Of a stretch of 64,000 bases of DNA, positions 1-8,743 are shown one piece after another. Origin of the DNA: Arthrobacter sp. PAMC25284 (GTDB taxonomy: Bacteria > Actinomycetota > Actinomycetes > Actinomycetales > Micrococcaceae). The stretch is from the NCBI RefSeq assembly GCF_019443425.1, contig NZ_CP080382.1, positions 806,001-870,000 of the forward strand, written 5' to 3'. The position numbers were made by a program, and so were the translations under genes. The notes under the pieces were generated by a model, which did not search any database, was not told the DNA's origin, and worked only from the letters and a program-made list of their open reading frames with translations. Numbering within the stretch: the first letter of the stretch is position 1; every line of letters starts with the position of its first letter.

Positions 1-88
1 CGCCAAAACGGCCCAGCCCAATGACGACCACCGAGGACGCCTTGTCACCAGCGGCAGCGGAGTGGGAGGAGAAGAAGTTCCTAGCCAA
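1..88 (-). CDS. ktrA: KtrA/TrkA-type potassium channel regulatory subunit (N-terminus only, runs off window)
   Basis: Only about 29 codons are inside the window. Read on the minus strand they end in a dinucleotide-fold start, VVVIGLGRFG, the Rossmann glycine motif of the RCK/TrkA-N domain that binds NAD(H) or ATP and gates the KtrB channel. The likely start is a TTG at 88 that overlaps the ktrB stop codon (81-83), so the two genes are translationally coupled. No in-frame ATG lies before the Rossmann motif. Identity as KtrA follows from the motif and the adjacent KtrB; the rest of the protein cannot be seen. Confidence 0.8.
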   Translation of the reverse strand, partial: MARNFFSSHSAAAGDKASSVVVIGLGRFG

Positions 89-1550
89 TGAGGGGCCTTT
101 CCTTGGGGTATTCGTAGAGTATGGGCCGTTCGCGCAGGGCCAGGGCCGCGCCGAGCGTGACCGGGCCCAGCCTGCCGACGAACATCAGCAGGATCAGGAC
201 GAATTGTCCTTCGGGCGGGAGGGCGGCGGTGATGCCGGTGGACAGCCCGACCGTGGCGAACGCTGAAATGACTTCGAACAGGATCTGGTCCTGCCCGAAG
301 TCGGTGATCAGCATCAGGAACATTGTTGAGCCTGTGACGAGGGCGAGGGCCAGGAGCACCACGGTGATGGCCTGGCGGTGCACCGCGCGGGACAGCCGCT
401 TGCCGAAAATATTCACGGCCGTTCCCCCCTGAAGTTCGGTGTGAAGGATAAAGAACAATACGGCGAAAGTCGTGATTTTCAAGCCGCCGGCAGTTCCGGC
501 CGGGCCGCCGCCAATAAACATCAGGATGTCCATGCCAAGCCAGGACACCGGATTCATCTGGGCGATGTCGATGCTGTTGAAGCCCGCGGTTCGGGTAATG
601 ACGGACTGGAAGAAGCCGGCGAGCACCCGCTCGGCGGGATGGAGTCCGCCCAGGGTTGCCGGGTTCGCCCATTCGACGGCGGTGAGGAACACGGTGCCGC
701 CAACTAAGAGGGTGGCGGTGCCGACGAGGACGAGTTTCGTGTTCATGCTCCAGTGAACGGGCCGCCGGTATTGCCGGCCCAGTTCGAAGAGCACCGGGAA
801 TCCGATTCCGCCGATGATGACCGCCGCGGCGATCGGCAGGCAGATCCAGGGGTCAGCGACGAACCCCATCAGGTTGTTCGAATACAGGGCGAATCCGGCG
901 TTGTTGAAGGAGGAAACCGAGTGGAAGATGCCGTGCCAGACGGCTTCCCCCAGGGATTGGCCGTACCCGGCCATGAAACGGGCCGCAAGGATCACGGCCA
1001 AGGCTGTTTCTACGGTGACGCTGATACCCAGGACTCCGAGCAGGACGCGGCGGACGTCGCCGAAGCCATGGCTTTTGGTCTCCGCGGCCGCCGAAAGCCG
1101 GGACTTCAGTCCCAGTCTGCGGGCCATGAGAACGCCCAGCAGCGCCCCGAAAGACATCACGCCGAAGCCGCCGATCTGGATCAACATCAGGATGACGACC
1201 TGACCGAATCCGGTCCAAAACACTGGGGTATCGACTGTGATCAGTCCGGTCACGCACACCGACGACGTCGCCGTGAAGAACGCCTCGAGAAAAGTTGCCC
1301 CGCCCACGCCGGCTTTGGACACCGGGAGCATGAGGAGACCGGTCCCGGCAGCAATGGCGCCGGCGAAACCCAACACGATGACCTGGGCGGGATGGCGGGG
1401 GGCAAACGCGCTAAGGGCCTTCGACAGGGCCGCGGATGTTCCTCTGCCTGCCGTCGAGACTTTGTGCCCGAATGAAGCCAGAACGGTCCTGGCAGCGCGA
1501 ACAGAGTGCATGGCCGCCACGCTATCACCGGAAAAGCGCCGGACCCGCAC
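81..1550 (-). CDS. ktrB: TrkH/KtrB-family potassium uptake membrane subunit
   Basis: A 489-residue integral membrane protein of the TrkH/KtrB superfamily, which forms the K+ (Na+-dependent) translocation pore in the cytoplasmic membrane. The four pore-loop repeats are visible with their selectivity glycines: CVTGL, FNNAGF, RTAGFN and FATVGLSTG. The hydrophobic segments between them fit the usual eight-helix fold, and the length is normal. The first 50 residues are a basic cytosolic extension; an internal start at residue 14 (Met) is possible. It overlaps the next gene, ktrA, so the pair is a ktrBA operon. It probably supports osmotic or pH adaptation. Confidence 0.93.
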   Translation of the reverse strand: MRVRRFSGDSVAAMHSVRAARTVLASFGHKVSTAGRGTSAALSKALSAFAPRHPAQVIVLGFAGAIAAGTGLLMLPVSKAGVGGATFLEAFFTATSSVCVTGLITVDTPVFWTGFGQVVILMLIQIGGFGVMSFGALLGVLMARRLGLKSRLSAAAETKSHGFGDVRRVLLGVLGISVTVETALAVILAARFMAGYGQSLGEAVWHGIFHSVSSFNNAGFALYSNNLMGFVADPWICLPIAAAVIIGGIGFPVLFELGRQYRRPVHWSMNTKLVLVGTATLLVGGTVFLTAVEWANPATLGGLHPAERVLAGFFQSVITRTAGFNSIDIAQMNPVSWLGMDILMFIGGGPAGTAGGLKITTFAVLFFILHTELQGGTAVNIFGKRLSRAVHRQAITVVLLALALVTGSTMFLMLITDFGQDQILFEVISAFATVGLSTGITAALPPEGQFVLILLMFVGRLGPVTLGAALALRERPILYEYPKERPLIG

Positions 1551-1686
1551 TGGGAGGGTGCCCTGTACTGCCGTGGGCGGCTTCCGGGCCAGCCCGGCTA
1601 CTTATTCATAAGGAACTCATCCAGGGATCCAGCTTGAGTGAAAGTGGCCTCGCTGCGTTCGGGCAGCCCAAGCATAAAATCAGACC

Positions 1687-2082
1687 ATGTCTGAGCCCGC
1701 AGAATTTCTTGGCCCCATCCTGGAGCTGATGAGCTGGGTGGGCTTTGTCCCCGGCATTCCCCTGCTCATCACCGGCTGGGTCATCACCAAACGCCGCTGC
1801 CTGTGGGCCAGCACCACAGCCGAAGTTTTCGAAGCCGGAGGGTTCAAAGGGTTCCGCTGGTCAGATGAGGCGAACACCCCTCACATATCCCTGCACACCG
1901 CCGAGCAAACCCGCGGATTGGGGCCCGGCGATGAAGTCCTCCTCTGCTACGACACCTGCCATCCCGCCCGGTGGAGCATCGGCGAACCCCGGAACGATAA
2001 CCCCGTCCTGGCCCTCGGATGGATCCTGACCGCCGTTGGCATCCTGTGCACCCTGGCCGGCTTCGTCCTGATGATGTTCTGA
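1687..2082 (+). CDS. Small two-helix membrane protein of unknown function
   Basis: A 131-residue protein with one hydrophobic segment near residues 15-33 and a second at 108-130. The soluble loop between them carries a GPGDEVLLCYD stretch, a layout like DUF3592-type proteins, but I cannot assign it firmly. It is transcribed divergently from ktrB with about 135 bases between them. No clear Shine-Dalgarno lies before the ATG, so a leaderless or weakly initiated message is possible. Function unknown. Confidence 0.7.
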   Translation: MSEPAEFLGPILELMSWVGFVPGIPLLITGWVITKRRCLWASTTAEVFEAGGFKGFRWSDEANTPHISLHTAEQTRGLGPGDEVLLCYDTCHPARWSIGEPRNDNPVLALGWILTAVGILCTLAGFVLMMF

Positions 2083-2159
2083 GGCCCGATCGGAAGGACA
2101 CGACACTTCACGTACTGTGCGCCGGCCGCGTCCACGCAGATGTGACGGCTCATCCTGCC

Positions 2160-2335
2160 CCGATTCAGCTGTGTTTTTAGACCAGGGTCGACGGAAGATA
2201 CCACCAAAACCGGCGAGGTGGTGCTTTCCAGGATGGACTGGCTGACTGACCCGCAGACGATGCCGGGGATGCCGCTGATTCCGCGTGTTCCGATGACCAA
2301 CAGCCGGGTGCCACGTGTGGCTTTCCTGCCGTCAG
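2160..2335 (-). pseudogene. Universal stress protein (UspA) C-terminal remnant
   Basis: In one minus-strand frame I read RLLVIGTRG, then GSVSQSILESTTSPVLVV. This matches the UspA C-terminal signature, where the G-x(2)-G-x(9)-G-S loop binds ATP and a PVLVV strand ends the domain. Upstream the frame meets a stop within about 10 codons, and no N-terminal half is present. After the terminal strand the frame runs into unrelated sequence. It is therefore a truncated relic, not a working gene. Confidence 0.6.
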
Positions 2336-2683
2336 CGCCTGTTTCCCCCCGTCATCTCCACCCCGACATCACCCACCACAACAACGTAAGGAGCCGTCTG
2401 GCCGAAATCGGTAATGGAAACAGCAGCAGGCGGCCGGCGCAAGGCGCGGCCCAGAATGCCGGCATAGAGAGGACGTGGCTGGATCGACATACATGGGACG
2501 ACCCGAGCCTGCCGGATCCTCTAGATCTCGTCGAGCACATGACAGAGCACTTGACGTCGGCCAAACGCGCCTCCCGCCGAGTGGCTCCGTGAGTCCGGTT
2601 CCGTTTGCAGTTAGGGTCACCCGGGTCTTCTCGTTGCGGTGCTCCTGTCCACCAATGTTCAGCTCAGTGCCCACCCCGCGCGC
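2336..2683. other. Gene-free stretch between Usp remnant and resolvase
   Basis: No reading frame here has convincing protein character on either strand. A BamHI/XbaI-like string near 2515-2525 is unremarkable. I see nothing else assignable. Confidence 0.4.
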
Positions 2684-3298
2684 CTACCGTGAAAGGAGTC
2701 TGTCACCGTCGGGTCGCAGTTCCCCGGTGGGTGAGACGTGCCGGTAAAGGGTCTGGCGGCTGATGCCAAGTTCGACACAAAGATCGCTGACTTTGGTGCA
2801 GGGCTTGCCCATCGAGGCCATGGCAAGACGGAGCTTTGCCGGGGTCATTTTGTAGGGGCGACCGCCGTTGCGTCCGCGGGCGCGGGCGGAGGCGAGGCCG
2901 GCGAGGGTGCGTTCGGAAATCAGTTCGCGTTCGAACTCGGCGAGGGCGGCGAAGATCCCGAAGACCAGCTTCCCGGAGGCGGTGGTGGTGTCGATTGCGG
3001 CGCCTTGGCCGGTGAGGACCTTCAATCCGATGCCGCGTTCGGTCAGGTCGTGGACGATGTTGACCAGATGCCGCAGGTCCCTGCCGAGCCGGTCGAGTTT
3101 CCACACCACCAGGGTGTCCTCATTATCGCGCAACGCCTTCAGGCAGGCAGCCAGTTCCGGCCGATCATCCTTCTTCCCGGAGACCTTGTCCTCATACAAC
3201 TGCCCCGCACCGACGCCGGCAGCCTGCAGCGCATCGCGCTGCAGGTCCGTGCTCTGGGACCCGTCGGCCTTCGAGACGCGCATGTATCCGACCAGCAT
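2684..3298 (-). CDS. Serine recombinase, resolvase/invertase family
   Basis: A 204-residue small serine recombinase. The catalytic N-terminus starts MLVGYMRVS, with the nucleophilic serine at residue 9. The downstream arginine motifs (KLDRLGRD around residue 67) and the E-helix are present, and a C-terminal helix-turn-helix (about 150-190, SRQTLYRHV) binds the sub-sites. The length matches Tn3-type TnpR resolvases and Gin-like invertases. The sequence just upstream contains repeated TGTCA/TGACA half-sites that look like its res site. No Tn3 transposase is present, so this is either a plasmid multimer-resolution system or what is left of a transposon. Confidence 0.93.
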   Translation of the reverse strand: MLVGYMRVSKADGSQSTDLQRDALQAAGVGAGQLYEDKVSGKKDDRPELAACLKALRDNEDTLVVWKLDRLGRDLRHLVNIVHDLTERGIGLKVLTGQGAAIDTTTASGKLVFGIFAALAEFERELISERTLAGLASARARGRNGGRPYKMTPAKLRLAMASMGKPCTKVSDLCVELGISRQTLYRHVSPTGELRPDGDRLLSR

Positions 3299-3308
3299 GG
3301 TTCCATCC

Positions 3309-3431
3309 TGTCATTTATACGTTCGTTTAAGTGACAGCGTGATTCCGAACCGGGCTGAAATCAAAATGTGTCACTTAACCAGTCATTTATTCTAAGTCAT
3401 GCAAAGGGTCACTGTTTCTATGTATGTGACA
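3309..3431. promoter_or_regulatory. Candidate res site of the adjacent resolvase
   Basis: Upstream of the resolvase start there are three blocks bounded by TGTCA-type half-sites. One is 28 bp, TGTCA...TGACA at 3309-3336. A second begins TGTCACTTAACC at 3369 and ends near 3399. A third runs from GTCAC at 3408 to GTGACA at 3431. Three dimer-binding sub-sites of unequal length beside the recombinase gene is the usual res layout. The promoter of the resolvase must also lie here. The assignment is from pattern only. Confidence 0.55.
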
Positions 3432-3749
3432 GGATGCGCGTGAAGTGCGCACGCGGCTTCTGAAAGTCACACGGGGGCGCTGACATGGCGCTACTGACAC
3501 AACCGCTGTCGTTATGGCAGGATCGAATCACTGTTAGGGCATACCGACCTAGGGCCCGTAGCAGATTACTTATTGGTGGCCTTCCTAGGGGGCTGAGCAT
3601 CGTGGCAGGCCCGCGACCTGAACGCTCAAGGTAACTACTGAAGGGGCCCTTCCGAAGCGAGATCGGAGCCCGAGGCCACCTTCAGCGAACTTCTTGCTTC
3701 ACGGCGGCACTAGGCAACCACCTATTCAAAGCTGAAAGCAGGAGCTCCC

Positions 3750-3914
3750 ATGACCCACGAAATACTGTCCCTATCCCTCGGCCTAGCCGTCGTCGAGTGC
3801 GCAAAACGATTGATGCCGTTTATTCTTTGCCTGGCCGTGCTTGCCAAGACGGGAAAGACGAAGGGCTTTCAGGACATAGCCGGCGTCTTTAGCTCCTCCC
3901 GGCGGCGACCGTAG
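3750..3914 (+). CDS. Possible 54-residue hydrophobic small protein
   Basis: An ATG at 3750 follows a good Shine-Dalgarno (AGGAG, six bases upstream). It opens 54 codons with a hydrophobic stretch at about residues 5-32 and a basic tail ending SSSRRRP. It lies alone between the res region and the TIGR02391 gene. I recognise no family. The ribosome-binding site and the amphipathic/hydrophobic composition are the only support, so it may be spurious. Confidence 0.3.
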   Translation: MTHEILSLSLGLAVVECAKRLMPFILCLAVLAKTGKTKGFQDIAGVFSSSRRRP

Positions 3915-4125
3915 TACGAGCGGATCATCCCCACGTGCTCGCATAGGGTGGTCAAAAACGCCCAGTCCAGCGTTCTGACCAAGATTGATTCCGGAGCCGA
4001 GTTTTGAGCTGCCGGGCGCTGGCACTTGCCCCTGACATAGCCCGCTACTCATACGCACCGGATCCTGGCGCTAACCATTCGTGTGTTCCGGCTACAGTGT
4101 GCTCATTCTAGATAGTGAGGTTGCT

Positions 4126-4821
4126 GTGGATATAAGGAATATGACGGAATCGGAGATAGTATCTGTCTCCCTCGATGAGCTCGCGTTGGCAGTCTTAGCA
4201 GATGCCGTTCGCACCAGTACCTGGGACTGGCGCAACTGGATGCTTGGCATGCGTGAAACTAGGGAGTTGCGTAGCGGCTCACCAGGAGATGCAGCCCTGG
4301 CCGAAGCGTGGCAGTGGCTTCATTCAAAGGTTCTTGTTGCTAAGGACCCCGGTCAGACCAGCCCACATGCAGTCATGGTCACGCGCCGCGGACATGAGGC
4401 GCTTGAGATCGGCCTGCCATATCTGCGAGCAGTGGAACGGCTCGACGTGGACCTGACGCCTGAGCTGGAATATCAGGCGCGCCCTCAGTTCCTACGCGGC
4501 GATTTCGATATAGCGGCCTTCGCGGCGATGAAAGAAGTAGAAGTTGCTGTCCGGCGCACCGCAGGACTACCCGACGACAAGCTAGGTGTCGATCTCATGA
4601 ACCAAGCTTTCCGCGAGGGTGGACCACTCTGGCGAAATTCACTCCACAGGGGTGAATCAATAGCTCAAATGAACCTTTTTGCCGGCGCGATTGGGCTTTT
4701 CAAGAATCCTTCTAGCCACCGGCGTGTGAGCTATGACGACGCTACTCTGGCTGCCGAAGTAATCCTCTTGGCAGATCTACTGCTTCGAGTCCTAAAGCGA
4801 ATCGAACCTGGTTCTGAGTAA
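4126..4821 (+). CDS. TIGR02391 (Ymh-like) family protein
   Basis: About 231 residues. The C-terminal half shows the signature of the TIGR02391/Ymh family: FAAMKEVEVAVR, then GVDLMNQAF, then LFAGAIGLFKNPSSHR, then a leucine-rich end, LLADLLLRVL. The family is frequently annotated near restriction and abortive-infection genes, and its core resembles HEPN-type helical domains. The biochemical activity is not established. I chose GTG 4126 as start because it sits six bases after a GTGAGG ribosome-binding sequence; an earlier frame opening at 4081 lacks one. The gene is less GC-rich than the flanking backbone, as is the DUF262 gene that follows, which suggests shared acquisition. Confidence 0.8.
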   Translation: MDIRNMTESEIVSVSLDELALAVLADAVRTSTWDWRNWMLGMRETRELRSGSPGDAALAEAWQWLHSKVLVAKDPGQTSPHAVMVTRRGHEALEIGLPYLRAVERLDVDLTPELEYQARPQFLRGDFDIAAFAAMKEVEVAVRRTAGLPDDKLGVDLMNQAFREGGPLWRNSLHRGESIAQMNLFAGAIGLFKNPSSHRRVSYDDATLAAEVILLADLLLRVLKRIEPGSE

Positions 4822-4978
4822 CTGACGCACGGTGAGAGTCGCGGCACCTATCCGCCACAGACATTACGAGGCTGAAGTCGTCCTGTGCACTCAAAAACCG
4901 GCAATAGGGGTCGTTTCTGACAGTCGCGCGCAGGGATCTTGACGTGCAAAGAGATTTTCACGTGTTAGTAACGGCAAC

Positions 4979-5007
4979 TTGACAAAGACTTGACATCGTG
5001 GTAAGAT
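4979..5007 (+). promoter_or_regulatory. Strong sigma70-like promoter before the tRNA fragments
   Basis: TTGACA at 4979-4984 and TAAGAT at 5002-5007 are separated by 17 bases, close to a consensus vegetative promoter. It points at the tRNA-derived sequence about 50 bases downstream, so it is probably the former tRNA promoter. Confidence 0.6.
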
Positions 5008-5055
5008 TGGGTGTATCGGGCAAGGAAGAAAGTTCCCAAGTTCATGACTCAGTTG

Positions 5056-5099
5056 CTCACAAAACAGTGCGTCGGGGGTTCGAGTCCCCTCGCTTCCAC
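5056..5099 (+). pseudogene. tRNA 3' half (anticodon loop to acceptor end), candidate att site
   Basis: The segment contains an anticodon-loop-like CTCACAA, then GTCGGGGGTTCGAGTCCCC, a perfect T-arm with the GTTCGAG loop, then the acceptor 3' strand CGCTTCC. No matching 5' half (acceptor, D-arm) precedes it. A tRNA 3' half starting at the anticodon loop is the usual identity block carried by integrases that target tRNA genes. I read it as an attachment-site relic, not a functional tRNA. Confidence 0.55.
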
Positions 5100-5105
5100 G
5101 ATCAT

Positions 5106-5141
5106 GGGAGCGTAGCTCAGTTGGTAGAGCGGCTGTCTCCT
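5106..5141 (+). pseudogene. tRNA 5' half (acceptor, D-arm, start of anticodon arm)
   Basis: GGGAGCG followed by TAGCTCAGTTGGTAGAGC is a textbook 5' acceptor strand and D-arm. It continues GGCTGTCTCCT, where the anticodon-loop context C-T-CCT would fit an Arg(CCT) tRNA. The sequence then departs into a terminator instead of completing the anticodon stem. The acceptor strand can pair with the 3' half six bases upstream (one G-T pair), so the two halves look like one tRNA in reversed order or the neighbours of two tandem tRNAs. Confidence 0.55.
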
Positions 5142-5163
5142 GTGACACACCCTCGTGTGTACG

Positions 5164-5196
5164 AAAAGGCACGGAACCAGTGGTTCCGTGCCTTTT
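5164..5196. terminator. Bidirectional rho-independent terminator
   Basis: AAAAGGCACGGAACCA, a two-base loop, then GGTTCCGTGCCTTTT. A 15-base perfect stem is flanked by A-tract and T-tract, so it works on both strands. It sits right after the tRNA 5' half. Confidence 0.85.
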
Positions 5197-5351
5197 CCTT
5201 TGGGCTTGGAAGACCTAGGGAGCGTCATTGAAACTCTCCACATCGGATGTATAGCGCCAGCCGACCCTGCCGTGCGACCTGCGGAAACGATCGTTTTAGA
5301 CGTGCGCCGCTTGGGATAATCGAAAGCCCACATAGGCCTTAGGCTGACTTC

Positions 5352-7013
5352 ATGGCAGATCCAGCACAGTTTGACCACGACCGGCTCGGTCATCTCTTAT
5401 CCGACCTTTTACTCGAGGTTCCTGAGTTCCAACGACGCTTCTCGTGGCAGGACAGCCACGTCTTGGAGTACTGGACTGACATTGCGCGAGCGAGGGAAGC
5501 CTCAAACTCCTACTTCATGGGCACAGTTGTGCTGGCTGACTCCCCTGGAGACGATGGCAGAAAACTCATCATTGACGGACAGCAGAGGATGACCACCACT
5601 GCCATTCTCTTCATCGCCATACGAGACAGACTGAGAGAACTAGGGCAAGAGCGAGCTGCTCAATCCGTCGAAGACACGCATCTGAGTGATTACGTGCTTC
5701 GTGAAGAACAGACTGTCGCGAAGCTTATATTGAGCCCCGATGATCATCCATCATTCAGTGCTTTGCTGGCGCAGGAGCCAATCGGTTCAAAAAACAATCT
5801 GGTCGGCGGCGCCTATGCCCTGCTCAAGGAGCGAGTTGATGCCCTAGCGCCAGGAGAAGAGGATTATCGTTCGCTAATCGACTTGGTGGCTTATCTCGAC
5901 AATGACGTTCAGGTATTACTTGCCGTAGCGACGGGGCTACCTGAGGCTTACGTGATCTTCGAGACGCTCAACGACCGAGGGGAAGACCTGACCACGGCAG
6001 ATCTTCTGAAAAACTTCCTGTTCAGCCAAGCCGGGAACCAGGGCATTGGTCACGCTCAAAGCACATGGACAAGGCTTTCGGCCCGTTTCGACAAACCAGA
6101 GGACTTCGTAAAGTTCCTGAGGTACGAGTACATGTCCCGAAAGGGGCACGTGACCAACCGTGGGCTATACAAAGCCCTGCAGGCAGATGTTAGGGGCGGA
6201 ACGGCTGCCGTCCGCCGCTACCTCGAGGGGGCGGAAACGGCGCTTCAGAGGTACGTAGCTCTCCGCGAACCTGATGACGCTTCTTGGTCAGCCCAAGCCA
6301 TAGAGGTGAAAGATTCCCTGCTGGCATTTCGTCGCTTCGGATTTGAAGCAAGCATGCCGCTACTACTCGCCGCATTCGCAACCTGGTCGCACACTGATGC
6401 CACGCGTTTCGTTGACGTGGTCGCGTCATGGTCAGTTCGATCATGGATGGCGGGAACCCTGGGCGGCGGTGTAGCTGAACGCGCGTTTTGCCTGGCTGCT
6501 GAGGCCGTGGCCGACAAGAAAGCCAAGTCAGTAGGCGATGTCCGTCTTTACATGAAAGACCTCGTACCGGACGACGCAACCTTTAGGCAGGCGTTCACAG
6601 GTTACGGGTCAGTGACAACTACGCGAGCCAAGTACTTGCTCGCACGCCTAGAACGTCAGTACCTCACGGACCTTCAGGAACAAACGGATGCAATGCCGGA
6701 CTGGAGCAGCAAGAGCGTGACGGTGGAACACATATTCGCCAAGTCCACTAAGCGTGCCGGCTTCGAGAATGATGAAGACTTCGAGAGATTCTCGCTGTTG
6801 AGGGATCAGCTCCAGAACCTAACCTTGCTGGAGCGAACCCTGAATGGGGGCCTCGAAGACAAGTCCTTCGAGCAAAAGGTCTCAACTTACGCCCAATCCG
6901 TGTTTGCGCTGACGCGGCTGTTAAGTGAAAACGGCGGGACGTGGGGATTCACTGAGGCTGAAGCTCGATCGGCCATGTTGGCCGGCCTCGCAGCCAAGGC
7001 TTGGCCAAAGTAA
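5352..7013 (+). CDS. DUF262/DUF1524 protein, GmrSD-like modification-dependent nuclease
   Basis: A 553-residue protein with the two-domain layout of GmrSD-type (type IV) restriction enzymes. The N-terminal DUF262 domain has VPEFQRRFSW and the DGQQR motif (about residues 75-79), the ParB/Srx-like nucleotide-hydrolysing fold. The C-terminal DUF1524 HNH-type nuclease has VEHIFAKS (about residue 458) followed by the conserved N and L positions of QNLTLLE. Family members cleave modified phage DNA, and BrxU is a related single-chain form. It stands alone behind a terminator, next to the TIGR02391 gene. Specificity cannot be read from sequence. Confidence 0.87.
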   Translation: MADPAQFDHDRLGHLLSDLLLEVPEFQRRFSWQDSHVLEYWTDIARAREASNSYFMGTVVLADSPGDDGRKLIIDGQQRMTTTAILFIAIRDRLRELGQERAAQSVEDTHLSDYVLREEQTVAKLILSPDDHPSFSALLAQEPIGSKNNLVGGAYALLKERVDALAPGEEDYRSLIDLVAYLDNDVQVLLAVATGLPEAYVIFETLNDRGEDLTTADLLKNFLFSQAGNQGIGHAQSTWTRLSARFDKPEDFVKFLRYEYMSRKGHVTNRGLYKALQADVRGGTAAVRRYLEGAETALQRYVALREPDDASWSAQAIEVKDSLLAFRRFGFEASMPLLLAAFATWSHTDATRFVDVVASWSVRSWMAGTLGGGVAERAFCLAAEAVADKKAKSVGDVRLYMKDLVPDDATFRQAFTGYGSVTTTRAKYLLARLERQYLTDLQEQTDAMPDWSSKSVTVEHIFAKSTKRAGFENDEDFERFSLLRDQLQNLTLLERTLNGGLEDKSFEQKVSTYAQSVFALTRLLSENGGTWGFTEAEARSAMLAGLAAKAWPK

Positions 7014-7398
7014 TAGTCGCGTTGCCCGCGCTCTTCGGACCGTCGTCATCGCTGTACCGGCGCCACCTGCACCAATTGGCTGTTCTCTGAACGAAAGGCG
7101 GCAGGGCCAGCGCGAGCCGGCCCTGCCTGGGTTTTCCCTCTGCAAAGGAAATATGTGGTTCAGCTTAGCTGAATGGTTTGTGATGCTGCCGCGGGCTGGG
7201 TACCTCGTTGTTCGTGGCCCCGCGGGGGTGATGGGGTGTTGGTGCGTGGTCGCGGTTTATGGCGGTCCGTCGCTGGTGAGTGGCTGCTGGGGTTCGCCCC
7301 TGGGCGGCGGACCGCCCGGCGTACGGCAGGTTCCGCGCCCTGCGAATGGTAGGGCCGGGCGGCTGTATTGGGGGATCAGCTGCCCGGCCCATCTGACA
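7014..7398. other. Gene-free stretch after the nuclease gene
   Basis: Holds the hairpin terminator at 7100-7137. The rest is GC-rich, with no supported gene on either strand, and ends at the stop codon of the ParB-like gene read from the opposite side. Confidence 0.4.
7100..7137 (+). terminator. Rho-independent terminator
   Basis: GGCAGGGCC, a ten-base loop, GGCCCTGCC, then TGGGTTTTCCC. It lies 86 bases after the DUF262 gene. Confidence 0.75.
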
Positions 7399-8743
7399 TT
7401 ATTCGGTGTCGGTGGTGTGTTTGTCGAGAATGATTTTTTCCACGGCACTGGCGGTGTATCCCCATTGGGTGAGTTGGTGCAGGTAGTGGAAGTGCCGTTT
7501 CTCGGCGGACCGCCAGGAGTCTTTCTGGAGGGTCTTCTCGTACCCGGCGCAGATCAGGGCGATGAGGGAGAACTCGGGCCGGGCCGCTGTTTTCGCGGTG
7601 TGGTCCCGCAACGGGTTCCAGCCCCACCGGTCGGTGTCCTCCCCGGTCCTGGCGCCGATCATCTCGGCGGCGACCTTGCCGTCGTAGCCGCTGGCGGTTT
7701 CGGGGTCGTGGGTGATGGCGTGGACGGTGAAGTACTGCCAGCCCTTCGGCGCGGTCTTCCGCGAGAGCAGGGTCTTCACGAAGTCACGCCTGACCTTGGT
7801 GGCACTGTCCATCTCGCGGTTATTGGCTATCAGGGTCTTCCTCTCGGCTTTCTGTTCCTCGGTCATCGGGCCCTTCTGGGCCTGGGCGCCGCCGTCGTAG
7901 CGTTCGTACTTCGGGGTGAAGCCCAGGTCCTTCCAGCCGGTGATGACGGGGTTGGCGTTGTGCTGGCCCCGGTAGTCGGTGCTGATCAGGTAGGCGTTCG
8001 CGTCCGCGTCGGTGGCCGGTTCCCCGTCGGCCCGCTTCGCGGCCGAGACGAACAGGTTCTCCTCCGTCGCGTAGTGCCCGGCGTCCTCCACGATGACCTT
8101 GCCGTCGGCCTCGAGTCCGGCGATGAGGGCCGCGAGGGCCGCGGCGCGGTCGCGGCGGTCCCGGAGCAGTTGCGCGACGTGCAGGAGCTGATCGGGTTCG
8201 TCCCTGATGACGGACTCCAACTCCTCCGTGGCGTCCTGGTTCCCTTCAAACTCCGTCATGATGAGCGCTTCAAAGATGGTGTATCCCTTACCCAGGGCCG
8301 CGGCCCCCGGCGTTCGAAGACTTCGCTTTCAGTGCCCCTTCCACGGTGGTCCTGGTGCGCCCGGTTTTCTTGGCGATCGCGGCGGCCGAGACACCGATCA
8401 GGGACAGCTGATGGTAGGCGTCGGCCTCGTCCGCTTCGGTCAGTCCGGCGCGCTGGATGTTCTCCACGACCTGGGTCACGATCCGTTCGGCTTCCTCGGG
8501 GGACTCGATGATCATCACCGGGATCACCGCGCGTCCGGCTTCGACGGCGGCGCGGGTGCGGCGCTGTCCCATCAGGACATGCACCGTCCCGTCGTCCGTG
8601 CGGTGGGCGATGACCGGTTCCATCACGCCGTGCTCCTTGATGCTGGCAATGAAATCCGGGGTCAGTGCGGCGTCTTTGCGGACGTTGATGTCCACGGTCA
8701 GGGTGGCCGGGTCGAGCATGTCAAGGGTGGGTGTGGCGTTCAT
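7399..8743 (-). pseudogene. parB: ParB-like partition/nuclease-fold protein, split by one frameshift
   Basis: The start MNATPTLDML at 8743 has a strong AAGGAG site eight bases upstream. The first 150 residues are a ParB N-terminal domain: NVRKDAALTPDFIASI, then MGQRRTRAA (the GxRR-type box), then VVENIQRAGLTEADEADAYHQL, and an HTH, GVSAAAIAKKTGRTRTTV. The frame then hits a stop at 8288. One base fewer in the five-base G/C run at 8304-8308 restores AGAAALGKGYTIFEALI and continues without a break to 7399. That gives a roughly 447-residue protein with an uncharacterised C-terminal half. No ParA or parS repeat is seen nearby. The split may be a sequencing error. Confidence 0.8.

Noticed and set aside
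753..1475. Long plus-strand frame opposite ktrB
   Set aside because: Composition rich in G, E, D, H and R is that of an antisense frame in high-GC DNA; ktrB on the other strand has clear motifs.
5040..5145. A complete functional tRNA gene
   Set aside because: The halves are in reversed order and no D-arm precedes the T-arm, so no standard cloverleaf forms.
6925..8511. 528-codon plus-strand frame opposite the ParB-like gene
   Set aside because: Shadow of the minus-strand coding sequence; glycine/valine-rich, no motif.
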